From: Streptomonospora nanhaiensis
GTDB lineage: Bacteria; Actinomycetota; Actinomycetes; Streptosporangiales; Streptosporangiaceae
Reading direction: 5' to 3'
DNA: 64,000 bases
Assembly: GCF_026642255.1 (NCBI RefSeq)
Contig: NZ_CP113264.1
Span: forward strand, 7,171,224-7,235,223
Shown piece after piece: positions 24,056-32,720 of this stretch (within the stretch, counting starts at the first letter, position 1; each line of letters opens with the position of its first letter). The notes beneath the pieces were generated by a model. That model ran no database searches, had not been told where the DNA came from, and saw only the letters and a program-made list of their open reading frames with translations. The position numbers and the translations under genes were made by a program.

Positions 24056-27000
24056 TGGCCCTGGAAGGCCACGGTCACGTCCGCCGTGGGGCCGTTGCGG
24101 TGCTTGGCCACGATGATGTCGGCCTCGCCCGCCCGCGGCGACTCCTTGTCGTGCACGTCCTCGCGGTAGAGCAGGATGACCATGTCCGCGTCCTGCTCGA
24201 TGGAGTTGTGGACGCTGATGCCGTTCGCGACAAAGTTGTGGGTGCCCTCCACCGTGGCGTCGAACACCTCTCGTTCTCCCAAAGGTTCGATCTCCACGAC
24301 CTCGTCCCAGAAGACGTCGTTCGTGGCCAGGAGTTCCAGATCGCCGTCGTCGAGCACGGCTGCCACCCTGGACAGCCGCGTCCGGCTGGGGGCGGACTTC
24401 CACATCGCACTGCCGCAGAACTCCGTCTCCATGGCGGTGGAGAACTGCCTGTGCGTCATGCCCTTGGCGCCGATGGTCGTCCGCACCCTGTCCCACACCT
24501 GCACGGGGATCGTGTCCAGGTTGGTGTTGCCCCGTCGACCCTCCATGCCGGCCACGCACTCTGCAAGCCGCGCCGACCGGGCACCGTGGCATCCGACGAC
24601 CTCCGCGAAGCGGCGCTGGTTGTCCATCCCGTAGACGTCAAGGGTGTAACAGACCCGGTAGCCGCTCTTCCGCACCTTCTTGATCCGCGTCATGATGCCG
24701 AGCCTGGCGAGCAGTACGGCGATGCCGTCGACCAGACGACGGCTCGTGGTCGAGTAGTAGATGCGTGCCTGGCCGCCCTTCTCGTTCCAGTAGGCGCTGC
24801 CGTCCGTCGCCCACAGATGCCGGAGGAACAGGCCGATCTGGCGGTCGGAAAGGGAGTACACCCCCTCGGGAACGAACTTCTCGTGGCTGCGCAGTCCGAA
24901 CAGCCCCAGACCGTCCAGCCACGCTGCGATGGGGTTCCGCTTCCCGTGCGTCAGCCGGAAGGGGGCCGGTAGCCGGAGTGTCGTCGTCCGCGCGGAGGCG
25001 TACTCGTCCCGTACCGCCGTGATGCCGAAGTGCCGGGCGGCCTCCTCCACCACCGCGAGGTTCGCCTCGTCGGTGTTGGCGTAGCGAATCGGCTGGCGAC
25101 GGACGAACGAACCGTCCCCGATGAGGTGTGCGAGCATGATGACCTCGGCCTCGGGCCACTCGGCCGTCCGGTCCGGCTCAGGAACGCTCCGGGCCACCGC
25201 GACCTTCTCCCCCACTCCGAGGTTCTCGAGGGCGGTCCATCCGTCGAGGTTGAGGAAGGGGTGGTTGCCGGAGGCGACGACCTCCCTGCCGGAGGCCAGC
25301 CGCAGCCGGAACACGTCCTTGACCCCGCTGGAGAAGACATGGGTCATCGTCCTGGGCACCATGCGCAGCCGCTCGTCGAGCGACCACACCGGAATGTCGC
25401 GTTCACCGCTCCGGTAGAGCTCACCCAAGGTCACCTCGGCACCGGTGTCGGCTCGCAGCACACGCGTCTCAGCGACAAGGCAACCAGATTCGCGCAGGTC
25501 AGAGACCTGCGGGCGCTTGTCGGTGCGCTGTTCGGGGCCGCGGTTCAGCTGGGAGAGCGCCACGACGGGGACCTCGAGCTCCTTGGCCAGGAGCTTGAGG
25601 GACCGGGACATCTCCGAGACCTCCTGCTGGCGGCTCTCCACGCGCCCCGGTGAACTCATCAGCTGGAGATAGTCGACGATGACCAGCTTGAGGTCGTGCT
25701 GCTGTTTGAGCCTGCGGCACTTGGCCCGGATCTCCATCATCGACATGTTCGGTGAGTCGTCGATGAAGAGGGGCGCGTTGGCCACCTCGCCCATGCGCCT
25801 GGCCAGCCTGGCCCAGTCCTCGTCGGTCATCAGGCCGGAGCGCATCGTGTGCAGGGGTACCCGGGCCTCCGCCGACAGCAGGCGCATGACGATCTCGTTC
25901 CGGCCCATCTCCAGGCTGAAGAAGACCGAGGCCATGTCGTTCTTGATCGACGCCGCGCGCGCGAAATCCAGGGCCAGGGTCGAGTTGTGGGTGGGGATCA
26001 TGGAACGCGTCGCGAGGAACAGGTGGTCGGGGTGGTCGACCTGCACGCACCGGACGGGAACGCTGTCCACCTGGCGGACCCCGGTGATGAACCTGGACCC
26101 GATCCGGGCGTAGCCCCGTCCCTCACCGCGTTCCCGATGGGCCCGTTGCTTGCGCTCGATCCCGAAGACCTCGCGCGTGGCACCGAACGTGATCGTGTAA
26201 CAGGTCGAGGAACCCTCCGTGCGCCCCCGGACCCGCTTGCGGGACATCCCCGTGCGGTGGCCCAGGCTGTGGGCGAGTTCGCGGAAGTCGTTCGCCAGGC
26301 GCTCGTTCGTGACCGCGAACTGGACCGAGCCGCCGGCGTTGACGGTGCCGTCGCTGTCCAGCAGGCCCGCCATGAGTGCCCGCCGCTGCGACACGGACGC
26401 CCTCAGGTAGGCGTTGGGAATGTGCTTGTCGCCCAGGACCCCGAGCGAGCGGAGCAGGGCCTGGACGCTGCCGTGGTCGTCGATACAGCGCCGGCACCGT
26501 GTCTGGCCGAAACAGGGGGTCCCGCAGTCAGCGCAGGTGGTGTGGGGCGCGGGCTCGGAGACGAACCTCGCCCTTCCGCCGCAGGACTGACCGCAGCTGC
26601 GCACATGCGGCAGTTGGGGGGTGAACCGCGTCCCGCAGACGACGCACTCCCTCTCCGGACGGGAGGGGTCCTCAGCCGGAAGGAAGATCCCGTAGGTGCA
26701 GGTGCCCCGGCCCACCGGCTTGGTGACCAGTCCCTCGGCCTCGATGTTCGTGAGGACCTCGGGATCGGTGGTGGTGATCCGCGCCGCCTGCGAGGATCCG
26801 TCACCCAGCCAGGCTCCGAGGAAGTAGGGCGGCAGGGGGAGGTCGCGCTCCGGCAGCGCGATCGGAGAGGTGTTGACCACCGAATGGTTCGACCTGCGGT
26901 CGGCGGTGTCCAGGCGCTGCGTCCGGAAGATCTCCCGGGTGGTTCGCACCCCGGGGAGGACACGGGGGGAACTTCCCGTGGCACCGGCCTCCTGGGCCGC

Positions 27001-27897
27001 GCGGCGGGAGGCGCGGGTATGGGTGAGCCACTGGTGTTCGGCGTCGGCGATCACCGTGGTGCCGTCGTCGAAGGTGAGCTCGAAGCAGGGCCTGTCGGTC
27101 ATCGCCTCGGTGGCGGCCACCACCCGGGTCGGGGTGCCGTCGGCGGCGAGGAGTCGGTCCCCGACCTCCACCTCCCCCATGGTGGTCCATCCCTCGGGCG
27201 TCGGGAGGGGGGTGTCCAGGGCCAGGGCCTTACCGACGGCCGGCCTGGCGGCGATGATGATCATCTGGCCGGGGTGGAGGCCGTTGGTGAGGGCGTCGAA
27301 GTCGGCGAAACCGGTGGGCACGCCGGTCAGGGTGCCGTCGCGGGCCCCGATCGCCTCGATCTCGTCGAGGGCGCCGGGCATGATGTCGGCGAGGACCACG
27401 TAGTCCTCGCCGGTCCGCTTCTCGGCGACCTTGTAGATCTCCGCCTGGGCGTGGTCGACGAGGTCGTCCACCTCGCCGTCACCGGCGTAGCCGATCTGGG
27501 CGATACGGGTGCCGACCTCGACGAGGCGGCGCAGGACCGCCCGGTCGGAGACGATCTTGGCGTAGTAGCCGGCGTTCGCGGCGGTCGGGATGGCCTCGGT
27601 GAGGGTGTGGAGGTAGAGGGCGCCGCCGACGCGGGTGGCCTCGCCGCGCTTGGTGAGCTCGGCGTTGACGGAGATGGCGTCGACCGGCTCGCCGCGGGAG
27701 AAGAGGTCGACGACGCTGTCGTAGATGATCTGGTGCGCGGGGCGGTAGAAGTCCGCGGAGCGGATGATCTCGACGACCTGGGTGATGGCGTCCTTGGAGA
27801 GGAGCATGCCGCCGAGCACGCTCTGTTCGGCCTGGATGTCGTGGGGTGGGGTGCGCTCGTATCCGCCTTCTTCAGGTGGCTGCTCAGCGACACTCAC
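24022..27897 (-). CDS. dnaB: Replicative DNA helicase DnaB with two inteins
   Basis: 1291-aa precursor; removing the inteins leaves about 450 aa, a normal hexameric 5'-3' replicative helicase. The N-terminal domain is clear (PPHDIQAEQSVLGGMLLSKD). Intein 1 interrupts the Walker A motif between Lys and Ser (ARPAVGK | STLALDFARA). The exteins continue with VFFSLEMG, LKLVIVDYLQLM (Walker B) and VPVVALSQLNRGPEQR. Intein 2 interrupts SDLRESG | SIEQDADM, and the C-terminus is DIIVAKHRNGPTADVTVAF. GTG at 27897, with GGGAG about 7 nt upstream, gives the standard N-terminus; the frame to 28062 is not conserved. Splicing is needed to rebuild the ATP site, so activity depends on intein 1. DnaA boxes lie in the upstream region. 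Confidence 0.95.
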   Translation of the reverse strand: MSVAEQPPEEGGYERTPPHDIQAEQSVLGGMLLSKDAITQVVEIIRSADFYRPAHQIIYDSVVDLFSRGEPVDAISVNAELTKRGEATRVGGALYLHTLTEAIPTAANAGYYAKIVSDRAVLRRLVEVGTRIAQIGYAGDGEVDDLVDHAQAEIYKVAEKRTGEDYVVLADIMPGALDEIEAIGARDGTLTGVPTGFADFDALTNGLHPGQMIIIAARPAVGKALALDTPLPTPEGWTTMGEVEVGDRLLAADGTPTRVVAATEAMTDRPCFELTFDDGTTVIADAEHQWLTHTRASRRAAQEAGATGSSPRVLPGVRTTREIFRTQRLDTADRRSNHSVVNTSPIALPERDLPLPPYFLGAWLGDGSSQAARITTTDPEVLTNIEAEGLVTKPVGRGTCTYGIFLPAEDPSRPERECVVCGTRFTPQLPHVRSCGQSCGGRARFVSEPAPHTTCADCGTPCFGQTRCRRCIDDHGSVQALLRSLGVLGDKHIPNAYLRASVSQRRALMAGLLDSDGTVNAGGSVQFAVTNERLANDFRELAHSLGHRTGMSRKRVRGRTEGSSTCYTITFGATREVFGIERKQRAHRERGEGRGYARIGSRFITGVRQVDSVPVRCVQVDHPDHLFLATRSMIPTHNSTLALDFARAASIKNDMASVFFSLEMGRNEIVMRLLSAEARVPLHTMRSGLMTDEDWARLARRMGEVANAPLFIDDSPNMSMMEIRAKCRRLKQQHDLKLVIVDYLQLMSSPGRVESRQQEVSEMSRSLKLLAKELEVPVVALSQLNRGPEQRTDKRPQVSDLRESGCLVAETRVLRADTGAEVTLGELYRSGERDIPVWSLDERLRMVPRTMTHVFSSGVKDVFRLRLASGREVVASGNHPFLNLDGWTALENLGVGEKVAVARSVPEPDRTAEWPEAEVIMLAHLIGDGSFVRRQPIRYANTDEANLAVVEEAARHFGITAVRDEYASARTTTLRLPAPFRLTHGKRNPIAAWLDGLGLFGLRSHEKFVPEGVYSLSDRQIGLFLRHLWATDGSAYWNEKGGQARIYYSTTSRRLVDGIAVLLARLGIMTRIKKVRKSGYRVCYTLDVYGMDNQRRFAEVVGCHGARSARLAECVAGMEGRRGNTNLDTIPVQVWDRVRTTIGAKGMTHRQFSTAMETEFCGSAMWKSAPSRTRLSRVAAVLDDGDLELLATNDVFWDEVVEIEPLGEREVFDATVEGTHNFVANGISVHNSIEQDADMVILLYREDVHDKESPRAGEADIIVAKHRNGPTADVTVAFQGHYSRFVDMAPG
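24205..25482 (-). mobile_element. DnaB intein 2 (class 1, with LAGLIDADG endonuclease)
   Basis: 426 residues, from Cys1 (CLVAETRVLRADTGAEV) to VFDATVEGTHNFVANG and terminal His-Asn, followed by +1 Ser. Block B is SGNHPFLNLDGW. Endonuclease motifs are LAHLIGDGSF and LRHLWATDGS, both keeping an acidic residue, so homing may still be active. The site, after RESG, is a known DnaB insertion point. Confidence 0.9.
25984..27228 (-). mobile_element. DnaB intein 1 (class 3 type, Ala1, with endonuclease and Cys-rich insert)
   Basis: 415 residues, from Ala1 (ALALDTPLPTPEGWTTMGEV) to MIPTHN, inserted in the P-loop before Ser. It lacks a Cys/Ser/Thr at position 1 but has the class 3 triad: Trp in DAEHQWLT (block B), Cys in VRCVQVDHPDHLFLA (block F) and Thr in PTHN (block G). 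LAGLIDADG-type motifs are LGAWLGDGSS and MAGLLDSDGT. Between them sit four CxxC-like pairs (CVVCG, CGQSCG, CADCG, CRRC), suggesting zinc ribbons. Confidence 0.88.
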
Positions 27898-28063
27898 GAA
27901 CGCTCTCCCCAGGACCGTACTCCGCCGGCCCGAACGGGCCGACCCCTCCAGGATGCCCCATCGCGACCGCTGGGGACGCCGCGGACGGGACCTGTGGACG
28001 GAGCCATTACCACCATGTCCCGCCCCGCGCGGGGCATGGCGGGCACAGGTTGTGCACATCACC

Positions 28064-28198
28064 TGTGGATAACTTTGCCATGACCCTCACATATAGGCTT
28101 TGATCTGCAAAAACACTGTGCGTAGGCGGGCCGTGCAAGATGCCTCACAGGGAGTGTTTCCACAGGTTATCCACAGGCATCCGGGCGGGTGTGGACAA
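28064..28198. promoter_or_regulatory. Three perfect DnaA boxes between dnaB and the MATE gene
   Basis: TGTGGATAA (28064-28072), TTATCCACA (28167-28175) and TGTGGACAA (28190-28198) lie in the 345-bp divergent region. All are exact 9-mers of the actinobacterial consensus TT(G/A)TCCACA. No other gene is visible in this gap. Confidence 0.75.
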
Positions 28199-28242
28199 CT
28201 CCACACCCGACTAGAACGCCTGTCCGATACTGTGGCCTGGTC

Positions 28243-29592
28243 ATGCCAAAACTGCTCTCGGCCGCCCCCTTCCGGCACCGCCACGACCGCGAGATCTTCG
28301 CCCTGGCGGTCCCCACGTTCTTCGCCCTCATCAGCGAACCCCTGTTCCTGCTCACCGACGCGGCGGTCGTCGGCACCCTGGGCACCCAGGCCCTGGGAGG
28401 GCTGGGCGTGGCCGGGCAGGTCCTCCTGACCCTCGTGGCCGTCTGCGTCTTCCTGGCGTACGGCACCACGGCGGCGGTCTCCCGCCGGTTCGGCGCCGGC
28501 GACGTCGCGGGCGGTATCCGCGACGGTGTGGACGGCCTGTGGCTCGCCGTCCTGCTGGGGGTCGCGGCCATCGCGATCGGCTGGCCGCTGGGGCCGCTGA
28601 TGGTGGACCTGCTGGGCGCCTCGCCCGAGATCGCGCCCTACGCGCTGACCTATCTGAGGATCAGCCTGCTCAGCACGCCGTTCCTGCTGATCGTCATGGC
28701 GGGCACCGGTGTGCTCCGGGGGCTCCAGGACGCACGCACCCCGCTGCTGGTCGCGGTGGCCTCCTACGCCGGCAACGCGGTGCTGTGCGTGGTGTTCGTG
28801 CTGGTCATGGACTGGGGCATCGCGGGTTCGGCGTGGTCGACGGTGATCGCGCAGGGTGCGGGGGCGTTCTGGTACGTGGCGGCGATCTCCCGTTCCGCGC
28901 GGCGTGCGGGGGTCTCCCTCGCCCCGACCGCGGCGGGGCTGCGGGCCTCGGCCTCCGCGGGGTTCGCCCTGTTCCTGCGCAGCGTGTCGATGCGGGTGGT
29001 CGCGCTGGTGACCACCGCGGTGGCGGCGCGCCTGGGCGACGAGTCGATCGCCGCGCACCAGGTGAGCTACAACATCTGGGCCCTGCTGGTGTTCGCCATG
29101 GACGCGATCGCGATCGCCGGCCAGTCCATCGTGGGACGGTACCTGGGCGCGGGGGACGTGCGGGGCACGAAGGAGGCCACCCGCCGCATGGTGGAGTGGG
29201 GCGTGATGCTGGGTGCGGTGTTCATGGTCCTGGTGTTCCTGGTGCTTCCGTGGGCCCCGGTTCCCTTCACGTCCGATGCCGAGGTGCGGGCCCTCATCAT
29301 GGCCACGCTGGTGGTGGTCGCCCTCATGCAGCCGCTGAGCGGCGTGACCATGGTCCTGGACGGGGTGCTGATGGGGGCGGGCGACCAGCGCTACCTGGCG
29401 TGGGCGTCGCTGTGGACGATGGCGGCGTTCCTGCCGTGCGCCCTGGTGATCCCCCGCTTGGCGGAGGACTCGCTGTGGGGCCTGGTGGGGCTGTGGATCG
29501 CGTTCACGGTGTGGATCCTGGCGCGCGCCGTCACCCTGGGCGCCCGTGCGCGGGGGACCGCCTGGCTGGTCACCGGGGCGACGAGGCCCTGA
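28243..29592 (+). CDS. MATE-family efflux transporter (DinF-like)
   Basis: 449-aa inner-membrane protein with about 12 hydrophobic helices in two halves. Family patterns: REIFALAVPTFFALISEPLF, DAAVVGTLGTQALGGLGVAG, YGTTAAVSRRFGAGD, TGVLRGLQDARTPL, FAMDAIAIAGQSIVGRYLGA and GVLMGAGDQRY. Predicted to export cationic drugs or metabolites against Na+ or H+. ATG 28243 lacks a ribosome-binding site, but TACTGT (28228-28233) ends 9 bp upstream, so the mRNA is probably leaderless. It is divergent from dnaB; MATE/DinF next to dnaB recurs in actinomycetes. Confidence 0.9.
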   Translation: MPKLLSAAPFRHRHDREIFALAVPTFFALISEPLFLLTDAAVVGTLGTQALGGLGVAGQVLLTLVAVCVFLAYGTTAAVSRRFGAGDVAGGIRDGVDGLWLAVLLGVAAIAIGWPLGPLMVDLLGASPEIAPYALTYLRISLLSTPFLLIVMAGTGVLRGLQDARTPLLVAVASYAGNAVLCVVFVLVMDWGIAGSAWSTVIAQGAGAFWYVAAISRSARRAGVSLAPTAAGLRASASAGFALFLRSVSMRVVALVTTAVAARLGDESIAAHQVSYNIWALLVFAMDAIAIAGQSIVGRYLGAGDVRGTKEATRRMVEWGVMLGAVFMVLVFLVLPWAPVPFTSDAEVRALIMATLVVVALMQPLSGVTMVLDGVLMGAGDQRYLAWASLWTMAAFLPCALVIPRLAEDSLWGLVGLWIAFTVWILARAVTLGARARGTAWLVTGATRP

Positions 29593-29817
29593 CGGGGGGC
29601 GCCGCCGCACGGGCGGGCGCCTGGAGGTCCGCGCCGGTCCCCGGCCCCGTCGTACTCCCGTCGCAGGGCGGGCGGGCGCGTGGGGGCCGCTCGCCGGAGG
29701 GGGAAGCGGGAGCGTCGCGCCCGGGCCCCGTGGAGGCACGCCTCATGGTGGCGAGCCGCGGGCTCCCCCTTGTGAACCAGGGGACCACGGACCGTCGGGC
29801 CCCGTCCAGGGCGGACA

Positions 29818-29892
29818 TGTCGACCTGTGGACAAGTCGCTCCGCCGTGTCGACCTGTGGACATGTCCCCTCCTCCGCTTGTCGACCTGTCGG
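29818..29892. repeat. TGTCGACCTGTGGACA repeat cluster
   Basis: Three copies: TGTCGACCTGTGGACA at 29818-29833 and 29847-29862 (identical), and TGTCGACCTGTCGG from 29879, in the 525-bp gap between the MATE gene and the amidase terminator. The unit is an imperfect inverted repeat (TGTCgAC-CT-GTgGACA). Related clusters occur at 39.6, 40.2, 45.7, 53.0 and 60.4 kb. No gene is supported in 29593-30058. Confidence 0.65.
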
Positions 29893-30058
29893 GAAGCCGA
29901 TAGGCGGACGGGTCGACACCGCGCGCACGGCAGCGGGCCGCTTGTCTCCCCCTGTGCGTACCGGCCCGGGGCCCGCGCCGCCCGCGGGACGTGCCCCCGG
30001 CCGCTGCCGGTCCGCCGCAGCTCCCGCGCGGCGGTGCGGGCCCGCCGGGACGCGAAGG

Positions 30059-30086
30059 AGCCGCCCCGGGGGGGGTCGGGGCGGCT
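30059..30086 (-). terminator. Terminator of the amidase gene
   Basis: Arms AGCCGCCCCG (30059-30068) and CGGGGCGGCT (30077-30086), 32 bp beyond the amidase stop on the minus strand. Confidence 0.7.
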
Positions 30087-30117
30087 CTCCGGCGGGCATC
30101 GTGTCAGGTCCCTCGGG

Positions 30118-30951
30118 TCACGGGGACGCGTCGAGGTCGCCGACCGCCGGGCCGTGGTAGAACGGCACGGCCCGTTCGGCCTGCGGAACCCTCGGGTAGG
30201 TCGGCAGCTGCTCCAGGGTCAGCTCGGTTCCGGCGACCCGGCTCAGGTGGCTGAGCTGTTCGCGCATCCTGCTCGTCACGTCCTTGCGCAGCTGCGGGAG
30301 CATCGAGTAGAGCTGGTCCCCCGGGCAGCTCGTGGCGTTGTAGTCCCGGTGGCCGACGATGGCCTCCGACGGGTCCAGCTGGTAGACCAGGCACAGCCAC
30401 GCACAGGTGTCGACCAGCGACCCCATGAGCGCCTGGGTCGGGGTCTCCGAGGTGTACGTGCCCTCGTTCTCGATCCCGATGGTGTGGGAGTTGTGGTTGG
30501 CGGTGTGCGCGCCGACCACGTGCTTGCCGTCGCGGATCGCCTTGAGGGACAGGTCCCTGCCCTCCATGATGTGCCCGCCCCGGCTGATGGTGAGCTGCTG
30601 GCCGGTGTCGCTCCACCCGTTGCTGTCCATGTGGTAGCGCTGGATGGACCGGGACAGCGCGGCGGCGTGCTGTGTCGAGGTGTCGGACACGTTGCCCGTG
30701 GCGGTGTGGTGCACGACGATGTGGGTCGGCCCCTTGGACACCAGGTCGATCTTGTTCCTGGGCGCCCTGGCCTGCCAGTCGGCGCGCGTGTACACCTTGG
30801 GCATCGCGGCGGCGGAGGCCTGCCCCGCCGTTGAGATGCCCATCATCCCGCCGAGGAGCACGCCCCCTGCGGCGAGGGCGGTCCCGCGCAGGATCGTCCT
30901 GCGGTCCACCAGCGGGTGTCGGTCCGGATCGGTCGTTCTCTCTACGGCCAT
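30118..30951 (-). CDS. Tat-exported N-acetylmuramoyl-L-alanine amidase (PGRP/amidase_2 type)
   Basis: 277-aa peptidoglycan amidase. A twin-arginine signal (DRRTILRGTALAAGG, hydrophobic stretch, ASAA cleavage region) directs folded export. The catalytic domain has HIVVHHTATGN (zinc His), a conserved YHMDSNGWSDTGQ segment (usual form GWSDIGY), EGRDL, IGIENEGTYT and VGHRDYNATSCPGDQL (zinc His and Cys), so the zinc site is complete. A C-terminal tail of about 65 residues has no recognised domain. ATG at 30951 was chosen for the Tat signal. The 220-bp gap to rplI shows no gene. Confidence 0.9.
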   Translation of the reverse strand: MAVERTTDPDRHPLVDRRTILRGTALAAGGVLLGGMMGISTAGQASAAAMPKVYTRADWQARAPRNKIDLVSKGPTHIVVHHTATGNVSDTSTQHAAALSRSIQRYHMDSNGWSDTGQQLTISRGGHIMEGRDLSLKAIRDGKHVVGAHTANHNSHTIGIENEGTYTSETPTQALMGSLVDTCAWLCLVYQLDPSEAIVGHRDYNATSCPGDQLYSMLPQLRKDVTSRMREQLSHLSRVAGTELTLEQLPTYPRVPQAERAVPFYHGPAVGDLDASP

Positions 30952-31121
30952 CGGTCGTCGTCCTCTCCGTGCGGGGCGCCGCGACGTGCGACACCAACAC
31001 AGACAACACGATAGGTTACAAAGAGTAGTCAAAGGGTTGCTTTTGGTAATGAGGCGTGTCAGGAAAGCCCCACCCCCGCGAGAGCACGACCGACCCGCCG
31101 GAACACGTCCCGACACGAAGC

Positions 31122-31153
31122 GGGCCCCGCCTCTCCGAGGAGAGGCGGGGCCC
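31122..31153 (-). terminator. Terminator of the rpsF-ssb-rpsR-rplI operon
   Basis: 15-bp arms (31122-31136 and 31139-31153), perfect complement, 21 bp after the rplI stop on the minus strand. Confidence 0.8.
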
Positions 31154-31174
31154 TGACGCGTCCGGTGCCTGGGA

Positions 31175-31621
31175 TCAGGCGCCGACGACGTCCAGCTTGA
31201 TCGTCGCGGAGACCTCGGGGTGCAGGCGGACCTGGACCTTGTGGCTTCCGACCGACTTGATCGGGGTCTTGACCTCGATCCGGCGCTTGTCCAGCTCGGG
31301 CCCGCCGGTCGCCTTGACGGCGTCGACGATGTCCGCGGGCGTGACCGAACCGAACAGACGACCGCCCTCGCCGGCGCGCTGCTTGAGGCGCACGGTGAGC
31401 GCACCGACCTGGCCGGCGACCTGCCTGGCCTCGTCCAGGGTGCGGATGTCACGCGCGGAGCGCGCGCGCTGGATCAGGTCGATCTGCTTCTGACCGCCGC
31501 GTGTCCACCGGATGGCGAACCCGCGGGGCAGCAGGTAGTTGCGACCGTAACCGTTCTTCACCTCGACGACGTCGCCGGGGGCTCCGAGACCGTTGACCTC
31601 GTGGGTCAAAATCAGCTTCAC
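31175..31621 (-). CDS. rplI: 50S ribosomal protein L9
   Basis: 148-aa L9. The N-terminal rRNA-binding signature MKLILTHEVNGLGAPGDVVE, with VKNGYGRNYLLPRGFA, is unmistakable, followed by the long connecting helix and a C-terminal domain (GRLFGSVTPADIVDAV, HPEVSATIKLDVV). Normal length. Last gene of the rpsF-ssb-rpsR-rplI operon. Confidence 0.97.
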   Translation of the reverse strand: MKLILTHEVNGLGAPGDVVEVKNGYGRNYLLPRGFAIRWTRGGQKQIDLIQRARSARDIRTLDEARQVAGQVGALTVRLKQRAGEGGRLFGSVTPADIVDAVKATGGPELDKRRIEVKTPIKSVGSHKVQVRLHPEVSATIKLDVVGA

Positions 31622-31648
31622 GACAAAAACCTCCCTCGGATATCGCCG

Positions 31649-31885
31649 CTAGCGAGCGGTGCTGGTGTAGGGCAGCAGGGCCACCTCGCGCGCGTTCTTG
31701 ATCGCGGTCGCGACGTCGCGCTGGTGCTGGGTGCAGTTGCCCGTGACGCGGCGGGCACGGATCTTGCCGCGCTCGGAGATGAACTTGCGGAGAAGCGTGG
31801 TGTCCTTGTAGTCGATGTAGGACTGCTTCTCCTGGCAGAAGAGGCAAACCTTCTTCTTGGGCTTGCGCGCTGCCGGCTTCGCCAT
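31649..31885 (-). CDS. rpsR: 30S ribosomal protein S18 (zinc-binding form)
   Basis: 78-aa S18. Start at ATG 31885 after an AAGGAGCACC ribosome-binding site; the longer frame is spurious. Core motifs KDTTLLRKFISERGKI and RRVTGNCTQHQRDVATAIKN match S18, which pairs with S6 in the 30S platform. The N-terminal CLFC and the later Cys in GNC mark the cysteine-containing zinc form; many actinomycetes also keep a zinc-free paralogue elsewhere. 27 bp from rplI. Confidence 0.96.
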   Translation of the reverse strand: MAKPAARKPKKKVCLFCQEKQSYIDYKDTTLLRKFISERGKIRARRVTGNCTQHQRDVATAIKNAREVALLPYTSTAR

Positions 31886-31999
31886 CGTGGTGCTCCTTCG
31901 CAAGAGCCCCGGGGTCCTCCCGGGGATGGTCTGTGGATGGAAAGGTGACTCGGCGCCCTGGGGCACCGGGCCGTGTGCTGCGTGGTGCGGGGTGGAGCG

Positions 32000-32599
32000 C
32001 TAGAACGGGGGCTCGTCGGAGAAGCCTCCGCCGCCGCCACCGAACCCGCCGCCACCGCCGCCACCGTTGGTCGCCCACGGGTCGTCGGCCGGGGGGCCGC
32101 TGCGGCCTCCGCCGCCCTGCGCCCCGCCGAAGCCGCCGCCCTGGTTCCCGTAGCCGCCGCCACCCTGCTGGGGCTGGCCGCCGCCGAAACCGCCTCCGCC
32201 GCCGTTGCCGCCGCCGAAGCCGCCGCCACCCTGGCGCTGCGTCTTGGTCACCTTCGCGGTGGCGCTGCGCAGAGCCGGGCCGACCTCCTCGACGTCGATC
32301 TCGAAGACGGTCCGCTTCTCACCCTGCTGGGTCTCGTACGAGCGCTGCTTCAGCCGGCCCTGCACGATGACGCGCATGCCCCGCTGAAGGCTCTCGGCCA
32401 CGTTCTCCGCGTACTGCCGCCAGACAGTGCAGGTGAGGAACATGGACTCGCCGTCCTTCCACTCCCCCGACTGCTTGTCGAAGGTGCGGGGCGTCGAGGC
32501 CACACGGAAGTTGGCGACCGCGGCTCCACTGGGCGTGAAGCGCAGCTCAGGGTCGTCGACGAGGTTGCCGACGAGCGTGATCTGGGTTTCGCCTGCCAT
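32000..32599 (-). CDS. ssb: Single-stranded DNA-binding protein
   Basis: 199-aa SSB. An OB-fold fills residues 1 to ~115 (GETQITLVGNLVDDPELRFT, FLTCTVWRQYAENVAESL, GMRVIVQGRLKQRSYET). A Gly-rich disordered tail of ~75 residues (GGGGFGG, QPQQGGGGYGN) ends in the acidic tip FSDEPPF, which recruits replication and repair partners. Located between rpsF and rpsR, the usual bacterial arrangement. Confidence 0.96.
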   Translation of the reverse strand: MAGETQITLVGNLVDDPELRFTPSGAAVANFRVASTPRTFDKQSGEWKDGESMFLTCTVWRQYAENVAESLQRGMRVIVQGRLKQRSYETQQGEKRTVFEIDVEEVGPALRSATAKVTKTQRQGGGGFGGGNGGGGGFGGGQPQQGGGGYGNQGGGFGGAQGGGGRSGPPADDPWATNGGGGGGGFGGGGGGFSDEPPF

Positions 32600-32720
32600 G
32601 GATGGGCTCCGGTTCGAGGTAGTCGGTTCAGGCGGTTTCGCCTGCTCCCCCGATCATCCGCGCCGGTACTGACAGAACCGGGGCGGACGGAAGGGGGTGA
32701 GGGGTACGGGCAGGGCCGTC

